A stretch of DNA of 64,000 nt from Euryhalocaulis sp050486445 (GTDB taxonomy: Bacteria > Pseudomonadota > Alphaproteobacteria > Caulobacterales > Maricaulaceae): contig JBJHDH010000001.1 of the NCBI GenBank assembly GCA_050486445.1, forward strand, positions 117,196 through 181,195, read 5' to 3'. Below, piece after piece: positions 26,565 to 34,094 of the stretch (its first letter is position 1; each line of letters begins with the position of its first letter). A program made the translations under genes and the position numbers. Below the pieces are notes generated by a model. It was not told where the DNA came from and did no database searches. It saw nothing but the letters and a program-made list of their open reading frames with translations.

Positions 26565-27116
26565 TCAGTCTGTTCCGGCGGGCCGGCCCAGATATTCGGA
26601 CAGGTCGTCGAACGGAATGTCGCTCGGCGCCTCGCGCCGGGCGATACGCCAGCCTTCGGGCAGGCGCGCCCAGTGGTCGAAATACCGGCCGCCCAGCGCC
26701 ATCGCCGGCGCGCCGGTTTCGCCCGGCACATTGAATGTCCAGCGGCTGACGGCGGTGGCGCTCTGGCCGTCTTCGGCAAGCCGAACCTGCGGCGCGGACA
26801 TCATGTGAAAGCCGGTGACGCGCGGGCGCGGCCCGTCGCCGATAAAACCGCGCAGCATGGCTCGGATCGCATCCTGTCCCTCGAACACGCCGCCGCCGCC
26901 GGCCCAGACGCCGTCCGGCGCGAACAGGCCGACATAAGAGTCGATGTCGCCAACATCGACCGCGCGCGAATACTCGTAAATGCCCTGCTCGATCTCGCGC
27001 AGCGATTCCAGCCGGTCGATGCGCGCCAGCGCCTCTTCCAGCGTGGGTTGCTGCGCGAAGGCCGGCGGGGCCAGCAGCAGGGCGGCGGCAAGGATCAGAC
27101 CAGTCTGGCGTTTCAT
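26565..27116 (-). CDS. Secreted SnoaL/NTF2-like protein
   Basis: A 183-residue product with a clear signal peptide (MKRQTGLILAAALLLAPPAFAQ) and an NTF2-like cone fold: LESLREIEQGIYEYSRAVDVGDIDSYVGLFAPDGVW (about 35-75), RAMLRGFIG, then the strand pair GFHMMSAPQVRL and TAVSRWTFNVP and a final GRYFDHWARLPEGWRIARRE. Such SnoaL_4-type proteins include isomerases, dehydratases and ring-cleavage partners, and many have no known reaction. It is the last gene of a five-gene operon, overlapping the previous gene by 4 bases, so it probably helps convert the substrate imported by the TRAP system. Confidence 0.75.
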   Translation of the reverse strand: MKRQTGLILAAALLLAPPAFAQQPTLEEALARIDRLESLREIEQGIYEYSRAVDVGDIDSYVGLFAPDGVWAGGGGVFEGQDAIRAMLRGFIGDGPRPRVTGFHMMSAPQVRLAEDGQSATAVSRWTFNVPGETGAPAMALGGRYFDHWARLPEGWRIARREAPSDIPFDDLSEYLGRPAGTD

Positions 27117-27523
27117 GCCCCGTCTCCCGAAGCGTTGGTGTAGATCTTGTTGCGGATGACCCAGCGTCCGCCGATTTTCATCAGCAGCAGATAGTCGGTG
27201 AACAGCCAGTCATGCACGCGCGTGCGCACAAAGGCGCAGGCGGTGTCTTCCGTCCAGCGCGCGCCCAGAATCTGTTTGTCGTAAGGCTCGCCGCGCGACT
27301 CCTCGCTCGGCGACCCCATCAGCCGGGCGATGAAATCCGGCGCCGCCTCATCGGCGTAATTCCCGTCAATAAAGCCGGCAATATGCGCCTCGGGATGAAA
27401 GGCGCGCTCCAGCCGCGCCCGATCGCAATGCCAGGCGCCGCGCAGATAGTCCTCGACCGCCTGGCGGATGGCTTCGGGAATGTCCGCTTCGCTGTCCGCC
27501 ATGCGCTCTGCCTGCCTGCTCAT
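27113..27523 (-). CDS. NTF2-like (lumazine-binding-like) small protein
   Basis: A 136-residue cytoplasmic protein with an NTF2-like pattern: AIRQAVEDYLRGAWHCDRARLERAFHPEAHIAG (about 17-50), DFIARLMG, then VRTRVHDWLFTDYLLLMKIGGRWVIRNKIY at the end. The helix followed by FHPEA and the GGRWVIRNK strand match the lumazine-binding 2 family of putative enzymes. The start ATG 27523 overlaps the TRAP permease stop, and its stop overlaps the next gene start, both as ATGA. With the secreted NTF2-like gene downstream this gives two different NTF2-type proteins in one operon. The reaction is unknown. Confidence 0.75.
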   Translation of the reverse strand: MSRQAERMADSEADIPEAIRQAVEDYLRGAWHCDRARLERAFHPEAHIAGFIDGNYADEAAPDFIARLMGSPSEESRGEPYDKQILGARWTEDTACAFVRTRVHDWLFTDYLLLMKIGGRWVIRNKIYTNASGDGA

Positions 27524-29475
27524 GCCTGTCCCTCCGCCATCTGTATCCGCCGCAGCCGCCATTCGCGGCCCAGAAGAATAAGACCCAGCGCGGCGCCGAT
27601 CATGTCGGTCCAGCCCGCGCCGGGAAAGGCGCCCGCCGGGGTCAGCGCCGTCAGGCCGGCGACGGCGAACAGGATGCGCGTCACCGGCGGCAGCGTGCGC
27701 ACGAAATAGCCGGCGATGGCGATACAGACCAGCCAGACGCCGATAGCCGCGGTGACCACAGCCGCCGCGATCTCGCCCGCTCCGCCGATCAGCAGCAGCG
27801 TCGGCGACAGCACGAACAGCACCGGCACGATATAGGCGACCCAGCCGAACGCGACGCTGGACCACGCGGTCTTCATTGAATCGGCGCGCGCCACGGTGGC
27901 GGCGGCGAAGGCGGCGATGGCGATGGGCGGCGTAATCATCGACATCATGCCGAAATAGATCACATAGAGATGCGCGGCGATGGGGTTCACCCCGGCGCTG
28001 ATAAGCGCGGGCGCGACCAGGGCGGCCAGCAGCACATAGACGCCCACGGTCGGCAGGCCCATGCCAAGCACGATGCTGACCAGAGCGGTCAGCGCCAGCA
28101 GCAGGATCATCGACTCGCCGCCAATCTCGACCAGCGCATAGGTGAGGTTGAAGGAAAGCCCGCTGACCGACAGCACGCCGATCACGATGCCCGCGGCGAC
28201 GCAGATCAGGATGATTTCCAGCGACGCCATGCCGGCGCTGCGCACCGCGTCCAGCAGCGCGCGCACCTCAGGACGCTTGCCGGCATAGCCAAGCAGCATG
28301 GCGGGAATCACGGTCGCAAGGATGGCCCACAGCGCCGCCTTTTGCGGCGACTGGTTCAGCCCGATCATCGCGAACAGCAGCACCGCGAAGGGCAGCACGA
28401 AATAGGCGCCGGTCAGCACGGTTTTCATGCGCGGCAGCAAATCGGCGGCAAGGCCGCCGACGCCGCGCCTGCCGGCGTCCAGATCGGCCTGGATGAACAG
28501 CGCCAGATAATAGAGCAAGCCGGGGATCAGCGCCGCGGCGATCACCGTCGCATAGGGAATGGACAGGAACTCCGCCATCAGAAAGGCGGAAGCGCCCATG
28601 ACCGGCGGCATAAGCTGGCTGCCGGTGGATGCGGTCGCCTCGATGGCCGCCGCCTTGTGCGCCGGATAGCCGCCGCGCCGGATCAGCGGGATGGTGACCG
28701 GCCCGGTGGAGACGATATTGGCCACCGCGCTGGAGCTGGCCGAGCCGATCAGGAACGAGCCGGCCACCGCCACCTTGGCCGGGCCGCCGCGCATCCGGCC
28801 CAGCCCGATCAGCGCCAGATCGGTGAAAAATCCCGACCCGCCCGAACGGGTCAGCAAATGGCCGAACAGGATGAAGATGATGACGATAGTGCTGGCCACC
28901 GCCATGGCCGGGCCGAGTACGCCATTGGCGTCCATCGCCAGATAGGGGGCGAGCTGGCTCCATTGCATCGGCTGGGCGCCCATGCGGCCGGGAATGACAT
29001 GACCAAGTACGCCATAGGCCAGAAAGGCGATGCTCACCAAAGGCAGCGTCAGGCCCGTGGCGCGGCGCAGCGCCTCCAGCGCCAGCACGATCATCACCGC
29101 GCTGGCGGCCACGGCTTCGGGCGGCGGCGCCATGACCAGATCGACCAGCGCGTCGTAACGCAGGATCAGGAAGGCGGCGCAGGCGAAGGCGAGCGCGGCA
29201 AGGCACCAGTCGTACCAGGGCACGCTGAGGCGCGGCGTCCGCCGCCGGGCGGGAAAGGCGATAAAGGCCAGCGGCAGGGCGATGGTGAGCATCGCGCCGT
29301 AGAATTGCGCGTCATAGACCGCCAGCCCGGCGCGGGTCGCCAAGTCCAGCGCCCAGGCGAGGGAGCCCAGCGTCAGCAGGCAGGCGAGCAGCGCCTCCAG
29401 ACGCCGCGCGAACGGGGCGCGCGGCCCTGATTCCTGCGCTTCTGTTTCCGCCGGGGCTGGCTCAGTCCGCGCCAT
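27520..29475 (-). CDS. TRAP transporter permease, fused DctQ-DctM (TAXI type)
   Basis: A 651-residue inner-membrane protein containing both TRAP membrane subunits in one chain. It has about four helices in the first 190 residues, then the large DctM part with many helices. Recognisable stretches are VLALEALRRATGLTLPLVSIAFLAYG near 120, SGSSSSAVANIVSTGPVTIP (written here IGSASSSAVANIVSTGPVT, about 235), IEATASTGSQLMPPVMGASAFLMAE (about 270) and GMGLPTVGVYVLLAALVAPAL (about 460). These are the fused permease signatures of TRAP-TAXI systems, which use a sodium or proton gradient. The start ATG 29475 lies inside the end of the binding-protein gene (14-base overlap). Confidence 0.92.
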   Translation of the reverse strand: MARTEPAPAETEAQESGPRAPFARRLEALLACLLTLGSLAWALDLATRAGLAVYDAQFYGAMLTIALPLAFIAFPARRRTPRLSVPWYDWCLAALAFACAAFLILRYDALVDLVMAPPPEAVAASAVMIVLALEALRRATGLTLPLVSIAFLAYGVLGHVIPGRMGAQPMQWSQLAPYLAMDANGVLGPAMAVASTIVIIFILFGHLLTRSGGSGFFTDLALIGLGRMRGGPAKVAVAGSFLIGSASSSAVANIVSTGPVTIPLIRRGGYPAHKAAAIEATASTGSQLMPPVMGASAFLMAEFLSIPYATVIAAALIPGLLYYLALFIQADLDAGRRGVGGLAADLLPRMKTVLTGAYFVLPFAVLLFAMIGLNQSPQKAALWAILATVIPAMLLGYAGKRPEVRALLDAVRSAGMASLEIILICVAAGIVIGVLSVSGLSFNLTYALVEIGGESMILLLALTALVSIVLGMGLPTVGVYVLLAALVAPALISAGVNPIAAHLYVIYFGMMSMITPPIAIAAFAAATVARADSMKTAWSSVAFGWVAYIVPVLFVLSPTLLLIGGAGEIAAAVVTAAIGVWLVCIAIAGYFVRTLPPVTRILFAVAGLTALTPAGAFPGAGWTDMIGAALGLILLGREWRLRRIQMAEGQA

Positions 29476-30493
29476 CGGCGCTCCCCGCAAGCAGGCCGGC
29501 CTCGCGATAATAGGCGAGCGCGCCGGGGTGCCAGCGCACCTCGTCCGTATCGGCCACCATCCTGTCAGGCTCCATCAGGCTGAACGAGCCGAACGCGGAG
29601 ATGAGCGCATCACGGTCTTCGTGCAGAATCTTCACCAGCGCATAGACGGTTTCGTCCGGCACACCGGCGCCGGCGACCAGAATGGCGTCATGGGTGATGG
29701 TGAAAATCGGCTCCAGCACGCCGGTATTGGCCGGGCCGGGGTCCACCGCGCTCAGATATCCGGCGGCCCAGTGACGCCGGATCGCGGCCAGATTCTCTGG
29801 CGTGTCGGGGATGGAAAGCGCGCGGATGCCGCCCGCCGAAGCATCGGCCTCGCGCACCTTGGCCGCGCCCAGCGCGAAGAAGAACGAGTCCGCATTGCCT
29901 TCGATAAAGGCCGTGGCGCCGCCCACCACATTGGGCACGCGCACTTCATGTAAATCGGAGACCTGCAAATCCGCCGTGGCCAGCACCGCCTCGAACAGCG
30001 GCAGCACGCTTTTCTGGCCGGCGAATCCCGTCGGGGTGCGGCGTCCGCGCAGATCGTCCAGCGTCCGCACTGGCGAGTCTTCCCGCACATAGACCGCCAT
30101 GCGCAGCGGGAACAGCACCGCCACCGCGCGCAAATTCTCCAGCCGGCGCCCCTCGAAATGCTGCTCGCCGGCGGCGGCGAGCCGCACATCGCCTGCGTTC
30201 GAGACGCCAAAGGCGATTTGGCCGGAATTCACCGCGTGCAGATAGACGTTCGGGCTGGCGAAGGCCTGAACGGTGGCGGGGATGCCCGCGCTGTTCATCA
30301 CCGAGGCGATGGCGGTTCCGGCCGAATGGAACACCGCGCCGGGGGCGGAGGTGGCGACGCCGATCATCCGGGCGCGGTCGCGCGGCGCCTGCATCGCCGC
30401 CAGCAGCGCCAGCGCCAGCAGCGCAACCGCACCGGCAACCGCCCACGCGACGGGGTTGCGCCCGACAGAGCCGGGCCCGCTCAGGCTGCGCAT
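29462..30493 (-). CDS. TAXI-family TRAP transporter solute-binding protein
   Basis: A 343-residue periplasmic binding protein. The N-terminal hydrophobic segment (about 12-33, VAWAVAGAVALLALALLAAM) is a signal or anchor. The TAXI domain follows: MIGVATSAPGAVFHSAGTAIASVMN, VQAFASPNVYLHAVNSGQIAFGVSNAGDV, the TGFAGQKSVLPLFEAVL segment and VPNVVGGATAFIEGNADSFFFALG. TAXI proteins typically bind carboxylates such as glutamate or dicarboxylates; here an aromatic or keto acid is possible by context. ATG 30493 has AGGAG just upstream. It lies between maleylacetate reductase and the fused permease in one operon. Confidence 0.9.
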   Translation of the reverse strand: MRSLSGPGSVGRNPVAWAVAGAVALLALALLAAMQAPRDRARMIGVATSAPGAVFHSAGTAIASVMNSAGIPATVQAFASPNVYLHAVNSGQIAFGVSNAGDVRLAAAGEQHFEGRRLENLRAVAVLFPLRMAVYVREDSPVRTLDDLRGRRTPTGFAGQKSVLPLFEAVLATADLQVSDLHEVRVPNVVGGATAFIEGNADSFFFALGAAKVREADASAGGIRALSIPDTPENLAAIRRHWAAGYLSAVDPGPANTGVLEPIFTITHDAILVAGAGVPDETVYALVKILHEDRDALISAFGSFSLMEPDRMVADTDEVRWHPGALAYYREAGLLAGSADGAD

Positions 30494-30531
30494 GACTCCT
30501 CCCCGCGCGTGTTCCCGCGCTTTTCCCGATC

Positions 30532-31605
30532 CTAGGCCAGAGCGAGGGCGGCGGGAACCGCGCCCTCCCATGCCCGCGCCAGCAGCGCCTCGATGGCGTC
30601 CCGCTCCACCGGAACCGGGTTCCAATAGGGGTTCTGCACGGCCAGACCGGCGGCCTTCGCCACATCCTCGCGCGCCATGCCCAGCGCCTTCAGCCCGTGC
30701 GGCACGCCCGTCTCCCGCCCGATCTCGTGCAGGCGCCGCGCCGGATCGTCCGCGCCCAGCGCCCGGCGCAGCGCGGCCACGGCCCCCGGCGCACCCGGCG
30801 CGTTATAGGCCAGCGCATGGGGCAGCAGGATGGCGTGCGTCTCGGCGTGCGGCAGGCCGAATGCGCCGCCCAGCGTGTGGCAGAGCTTGTGATGCAGCGC
30901 CATGCCGGCGGCGGCGAGGCAGATTCCGCACAGCCATGACCCGTAGAGCGCATCGGTGCGCGCCTCCCGGTCAGCCGGATCGGCGGCGATGCGCGGCAAG
31001 GCGGAGGCCAAAGCCCGGGTTCCCTCCTCCGCCATCAGGCCGATCACCGGATTGAAGTCGCGCGAATACAGCGCCTCGACGGCATGGGCGATGGCGTTAA
31101 GGCCGCTGGCCGCCGAGACGGCGGGCGGCAGCGTCAGGGTCAGGTCCGGGTCGTAGATCACCGTTTCGGGCAGCACCTCCATGCTGCGCTGGGTGGTCTT
31201 TGCGCCGTTCTCGGTCTGGCCGATGATCGGTGTCATCTCCGAGCCCGCGTATGTAGTGGCGATGGCGAGCTGCGGCAGGCCGGTGCGCAGGGCCAGCGCC
31301 TTGGAAAGGCCAATGGTCGAGCCGCCGCCGATAGCGATCAGAACGTCCGCGCCGCTCTCTTTCAGCGCGGCGAGCGCCCGGTCCGTCACATCGGTTGGCG
31401 TGTGCATCGCCGCCCCGGCGAAGAGACCCGCGGCCAGATCGCCGAGCTGCTCCGCCAGCGCCCTGCCCTGGGCTTCCTGATCGGGGGTCGTCAGCACCAG
31501 CGCGCGCCTTCCCAGCGCCCGCACCTCTTCATTGGCGGCGGCCAGCCTGCCGGGGCCGAACACCACCCGCCCGGGCAGGGCGTTATAGACAAAGGGCGCG
31601 ATCAT
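30532..31605 (-). CDS. Maleylacetate reductase
   Basis: A 357-residue iron-alcohol-dehydrogenase-fold enzyme that reduces maleylacetate to 3-oxoadipate with NAD(P)H. Seen are PGRVVFGPGRL near the start, GADVLIAIGGGSTIGLSKALALRTGLPQLAIATTYAGSEMTP (two adjoining stretches, about 85-130) and the later ALHHKLCHTLGGAFGLPHAETHAILLPH (about 235-265). ATTYAGSEMTP and the overall length (about 350) separate maleylacetate reductases from ordinary Fe-ADHs. It is the first gene of the operon with TAXI, TRAP and two NTF2-like genes. It fits functionally with the hydroquinone dioxygenase at 34095, whose product leads to maleylacetate. The start is ATG 31605 (MIAPFVYNAL). Confidence 0.88.
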   Translation of the reverse strand: MIAPFVYNALPGRVVFGPGRLAAANEEVRALGRRALVLTTPDQEAQGRALAEQLGDLAAGLFAGAAMHTPTDVTDRALAALKESGADVLIAIGGGSTIGLSKALALRTGLPQLAIATTYAGSEMTPIIGQTENGAKTTQRSMEVLPETVIYDPDLTLTLPPAVSAASGLNAIAHAVEALYSRDFNPVIGLMAEEGTRALASALPRIAADPADREARTDALYGSWLCGICLAAAGMALHHKLCHTLGGAFGLPHAETHAILLPHALAYNAPGAPGAVAALRRALGADDPARRLHEIGRETGVPHGLKALGMAREDVAKAAGLAVQNPYWNPVPVERDAIEALLARAWEGAVPAALALA

Positions 31606-31683
31606 GGCAGGCAGGGTGGCGCCTTGCCGGCGGACTGCATAGCCCCTGCATCGTCGCCGTTTGGCGCGCGGGCCGCTTTGCGT

Positions 31684-31739
31684 TAGAGCGTGATCCGACC
31701 GTGCGGATCGCGCTCTACACTTTGATGGCGAGCAATTCG
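31684..31739. repeat. Palindromic intergenic repeat, family B copy 2 (truncated, inverted)
   Basis: Hairpin arms TAGAGCGTGATCCG (31684-31697) and CGGATCGCGCTCTA (31704-31717) are followed by CACTTTGATGGCGAGCAATT. Read in reverse complement, the repeat at 14528-14633 has the same order of elements, so this is a partial copy in the opposite orientation. It lies in the divergent promoter region between maleylacetate reductase and the MetE-like gene. Confidence 0.75.
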
Positions 31740-31765
31740 CGGCAAGAATGACGGGGGAGGACGCC

Positions 31766-32917
31766 GTGCACAGCAAGGACCGCTTTCTGACCACCCATAC
31801 GGGCAGCCTGCCGCGCCCGGACGATCTGATCGAAATGATGATCGCCACCCAGAAGGGCGAGACCGTCGACAAGGATGCTCTGGAGGCGAAGATCAACGAG
31901 GCGATCGACGAATCCGTACGCCGGCAGGTCGAGGCGGGGATCGCCATCGTCAATGACGGCGAGCTGTCCAAGCCCAGCTACGCCACCTATGTGCTGCAGC
32001 GGCTGAACGGCTTTGGCGGCTCGGGCAACACCTACCCGTTTCAGGATCTGCAGGAATTTCCGCGCACCATGGCGCGCGTGGTCGGCGACCCCGGACGCAA
32101 GCACCGCAAGACGCCGGGCTGCAACGCCGAGATCAGCGTTTCCGATTTTGACGCCGCGAAGCACGACATGGACCGGCTCTCCGCGATGGCGAAGAAACAT
32201 GGCGCGCACGCGACCTTCACCAGCGCGGCGTCGCCGGGCGTCATCTCGTTCTTTTTCAAGAACGAGTATTACAAAAGCCACGAGGAGTATGTGTACGCTA
32301 TCGCCGAGGCGATGCGGCACGAATACGAGGCTATCGCCGCCGCGGGCGCGGAGGTGCAGCTCGATTGCCCCGACCTCGCCATGGGCCGCCACGTTCACTA
32401 TCAGAACATGTCGACCGCGGAATTCCGCAAGGTGGCGCAGCTTCATATCGAGGCGCTGAACCATGCGGTGCGCAACATCCCGGCCGAGCAGCTGCGCATG
32501 CATTTCTGCTGGGGCAATTATCCCGGCCCGCACCATTGCGACATTCCGCTGAAGGACATTATCGACCTGGCCTGGATGGCCAAGCCGCACGCCTATCTGA
32601 TCGAGGCCGCCAATCCGCGCCATGCGCATGAATGGGCGATTTTCGAGGACATCAAGCTGCCTGAGGGCAAGGTGCTGATCCCCGGCATGATCGAGCCGCA
32701 ATCCACCTATATCGAGCACCCGGAACTGATCGCCCAGCGTATCGGCCGCTATGCCGATCTGGTCGGGCGCGAGAATGTGGTGGCCGGCGTCGATTGCGGC
32801 TTTTCCATCCATGTCGGCATGGGCGGGGTAGATATCGACGTGGTCTACGCCAAGCTGAAGGCGCTGGCCGAGGGCGCGGAGATCGCCAGCCGCAAATACT
32901 GGAAGCGCGCGGCGTAG
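31766..32917 (+). CDS. MetE-C-like (cobalamin-independent methionine synthase II family) methyltransferase, copy 2
   Basis: A 383-residue MetE C-terminal-domain protein, paralogous to the one at 18386. It starts SKDRFLTTHTGSLPRPDDL, has QVEAGIAIVNDGELSKPSY near residue 60, the zinc-ligand segment MHFCWGNYPGPHHCD near 245, LIEAANPRHAHEW and VVAGVDCGF near 340. Between residues 85 and 140 it differs strongly from copy 1, so the substrate pockets probably differ. I prefer GTG 31766, placed 5 bases after GGGGGAGG; an ATG at 31748 in the same frame would put that Shine-Dalgarno sequence inside the gene. It is divergent from maleylacetate reductase and convergent with the genes below, inside the hydroquinone region. 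Confidence 0.78.
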   Translation: MHSKDRFLTTHTGSLPRPDDLIEMMIATQKGETVDKDALEAKINEAIDESVRRQVEAGIAIVNDGELSKPSYATYVLQRLNGFGGSGNTYPFQDLQEFPRTMARVVGDPGRKHRKTPGCNAEISVSDFDAAKHDMDRLSAMAKKHGAHATFTSAASPGVISFFFKNEYYKSHEEYVYAIAEAMRHEYEAIAAAGAEVQLDCPDLAMGRHVHYQNMSTAEFRKVAQLHIEALNHAVRNIPAEQLRMHFCWGNYPGPHHCDIPLKDIIDLAWMAKPHAYLIEAANPRHAHEWAIFEDIKLPEGKVLIPGMIEPQSTYIEHPELIAQRIGRYADLVGRENVVAGVDCGFSIHVGMGGVDIDVVYAKLKALAEGAEIASRKYWKRAA

Positions 32918-32924
32918 GGGTTAT

Positions 32925-33056
32925 CTCCCCCCCGTTTACGGGGGGAGGGCCGCCCGAAGGGCGGGAGGGGGGCGGACACAGCCGCGCTGCTCCCGCCCCC
33001 TCCACCACGCTACGCGTGGTCCCCCTCCCCCGCGCTACGCGCAGGGGAGGATCACG
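32925..33056. repeat. GC-rich hairpin cluster with family C repeat copy 1
   Basis: The gap between two convergent genes is packed with hairpins: 32925-32932 with 32940-32947 (poly-C/poly-G arms), CCGCCC-GAA-GGGCGG, CCACGC-TAC-GCGTGG (33005-33019) and the 27-base family C palindrome at 33024-33050 (CCTCCCC...GGGGAGG around CGCGCTACGCGC). It probably acts as a two-way terminator. Copies of the last element occur at 40586 and 62949. Confidence 0.75.
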
Positions 33057-33063
33057 ACCGCCC

Positions 33064-33984
33064 CTAATCCCAGAGCAGGGGTTCGGCGGCGGGTTTGATC
33101 TTCATGAACGCCTCGACCGCCTGCATCTGGCCGTCATAAATCTTGAACGCCTCGAACACGCTGAGCGAGCCGTCATCGGGCCGGCCGGGGCGCGGGAAGA
33201 TCGAGCCGGGGCCGAAATCCATGCGCACCATGACGATGCCTGCCTCTTCGTCCACCGCCGAGATGTGATGCACGATCTGCGACAGCACCGGCAGGGTCTG
33301 TTCCTTCATATTGTCGCAGCCGGGAATGAAGCTGCATCCCGGCCCGCCCATATACATGCCGTTTTCCAGCCGATAGACGTCCGGCGCCATCGGCACATCG
33401 CTGGTCACAAAACTGCCCACGCGCAGCCCCTCGGGATAGCGTTCGGCGATGTCGATCATCTCTTCGCGCGTGTTCAGCGAACCGGGCGGGGGCGTCGCGA
33501 TCATCTCTTCCCGCACAGTCTGCACCCCGTCCAGATTGAACAACATGCCTTCCTCGGCGTCGCGCACCACCATGGTCTCGACGCCATGAATCCGGCCGCC
33601 ATCGGTCAGCAGACGCACGGTCATCAGAACGTCCGCGCCGTTTTCCTCCACCCGCGTCATCGCCACGGCGATCTGTTCGCGCACGTCGATAACGTCGTAG
33701 CGATAATCGGTGAGACTCACATCGCTGGCCCAGATGCCCCCGGCGCCGAAGGCCAGCTCCTCCTGGTCCTCGGTGAAGCGCACCGTGTCCGTCACGGGCA
33801 CAAAGCCGGGATCGCCGGCGTCCAGCGCGGCCAGATACCGGTCCAGAAGCCCGGTCAGGCAGGCGCGGTCACAGGGTCCGCCCTGCGCCTCTGTCTGCGC
33901 GCCTTGTTGCGGGCCGCAACCGGCCAGCGCCAGCACGCCCAATGTCACGACGATGGATGGGCCAATGGATGCGATGCGGATCAT
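33064..33984 (-). CDS. Lipoprotein of unknown function (possible NTF2-like domain)
   Basis: A 306-residue lipoprotein: TLGVLALAGCGPQ is a signal peptide with lipobox (Cys about 23). The mature part begins GGPCDRACLTGLLDRYLAALDAGDP, followed by strands containing VDVREQIAVAMTRVEENGADVLMTVRLLTDGGRIHGVETMVVR, which resembles an NTF2-like cone. The C-terminal half (PGCSFIPGCDNMKEQTLPVLSQIVHHISAVDEEAG) carries Cys residues that could form disulfides and ends in FKIYDGQMQAVEAFMK. I do not know its reaction. It lies 110 bases downstream of the hydroquinone dioxygenase with a hairpin between. ATG 33984 has GGGGAGGA upstream. It may be the third NTF2-type protein of the region. Confidence 0.7.
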   Translation of the reverse strand: MIRIASIGPSIVVTLGVLALAGCGPQQGAQTEAQGGPCDRACLTGLLDRYLAALDAGDPGFVPVTDTVRFTEDQEELAFGAGGIWASDVSLTDYRYDVIDVREQIAVAMTRVEENGADVLMTVRLLTDGGRIHGVETMVVRDAEEGMLFNLDGVQTVREEMIATPPPGSLNTREEMIDIAERYPEGLRVGSFVTSDVPMAPDVYRLENGMYMGGPGCSFIPGCDNMKEQTLPVLSQIVHHISAVDEEAGIVMVRMDFGPGSIFPRPGRPDDGSLSVFEAFKIYDGQMQAVEAFMKIKPAAEPLLWD

Positions 33985-34042
33985 GCCGTCCTCCCCTGTG
34001 TCCCGCGCGCTATAGCATGGCGCGGCGCGGCGTTGGAATTGA

Positions 34043-34068
34043 AACGGGGGCGCGATTGCGCCCCCGTT
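34043..34068 (-). terminator. Hairpin after the hydroquinone dioxygenase gene
   Basis: A perfect 11-bp stem (34043-34053 with 34058-34068, loop GATT) lies 26 bases after the dioxygenase stop. The T tract on the minus strand is short (three T), so termination may be partial and allow some reading into the lipoprotein gene. Confidence 0.6.
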
Positions 34069-34094
34069 ATGGTTTTCAGCAAGGAGAGCAGCGA

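Noticed and set aside
27524..27865. N-terminal extension of the small NTF2-like gene
   Set aside because: The frame stays open into the TRAP permease gene, but the Arg/Ala-rich extension is a shadow; the ATGA overlap at 27520-27523 marks the true start.
32925..33056. Possible CRISPR array in the hairpin-rich gap
   Set aside because: The units differ from each other in sequence and length and there are no regular spacers or cas genes; they are separate palindromes.
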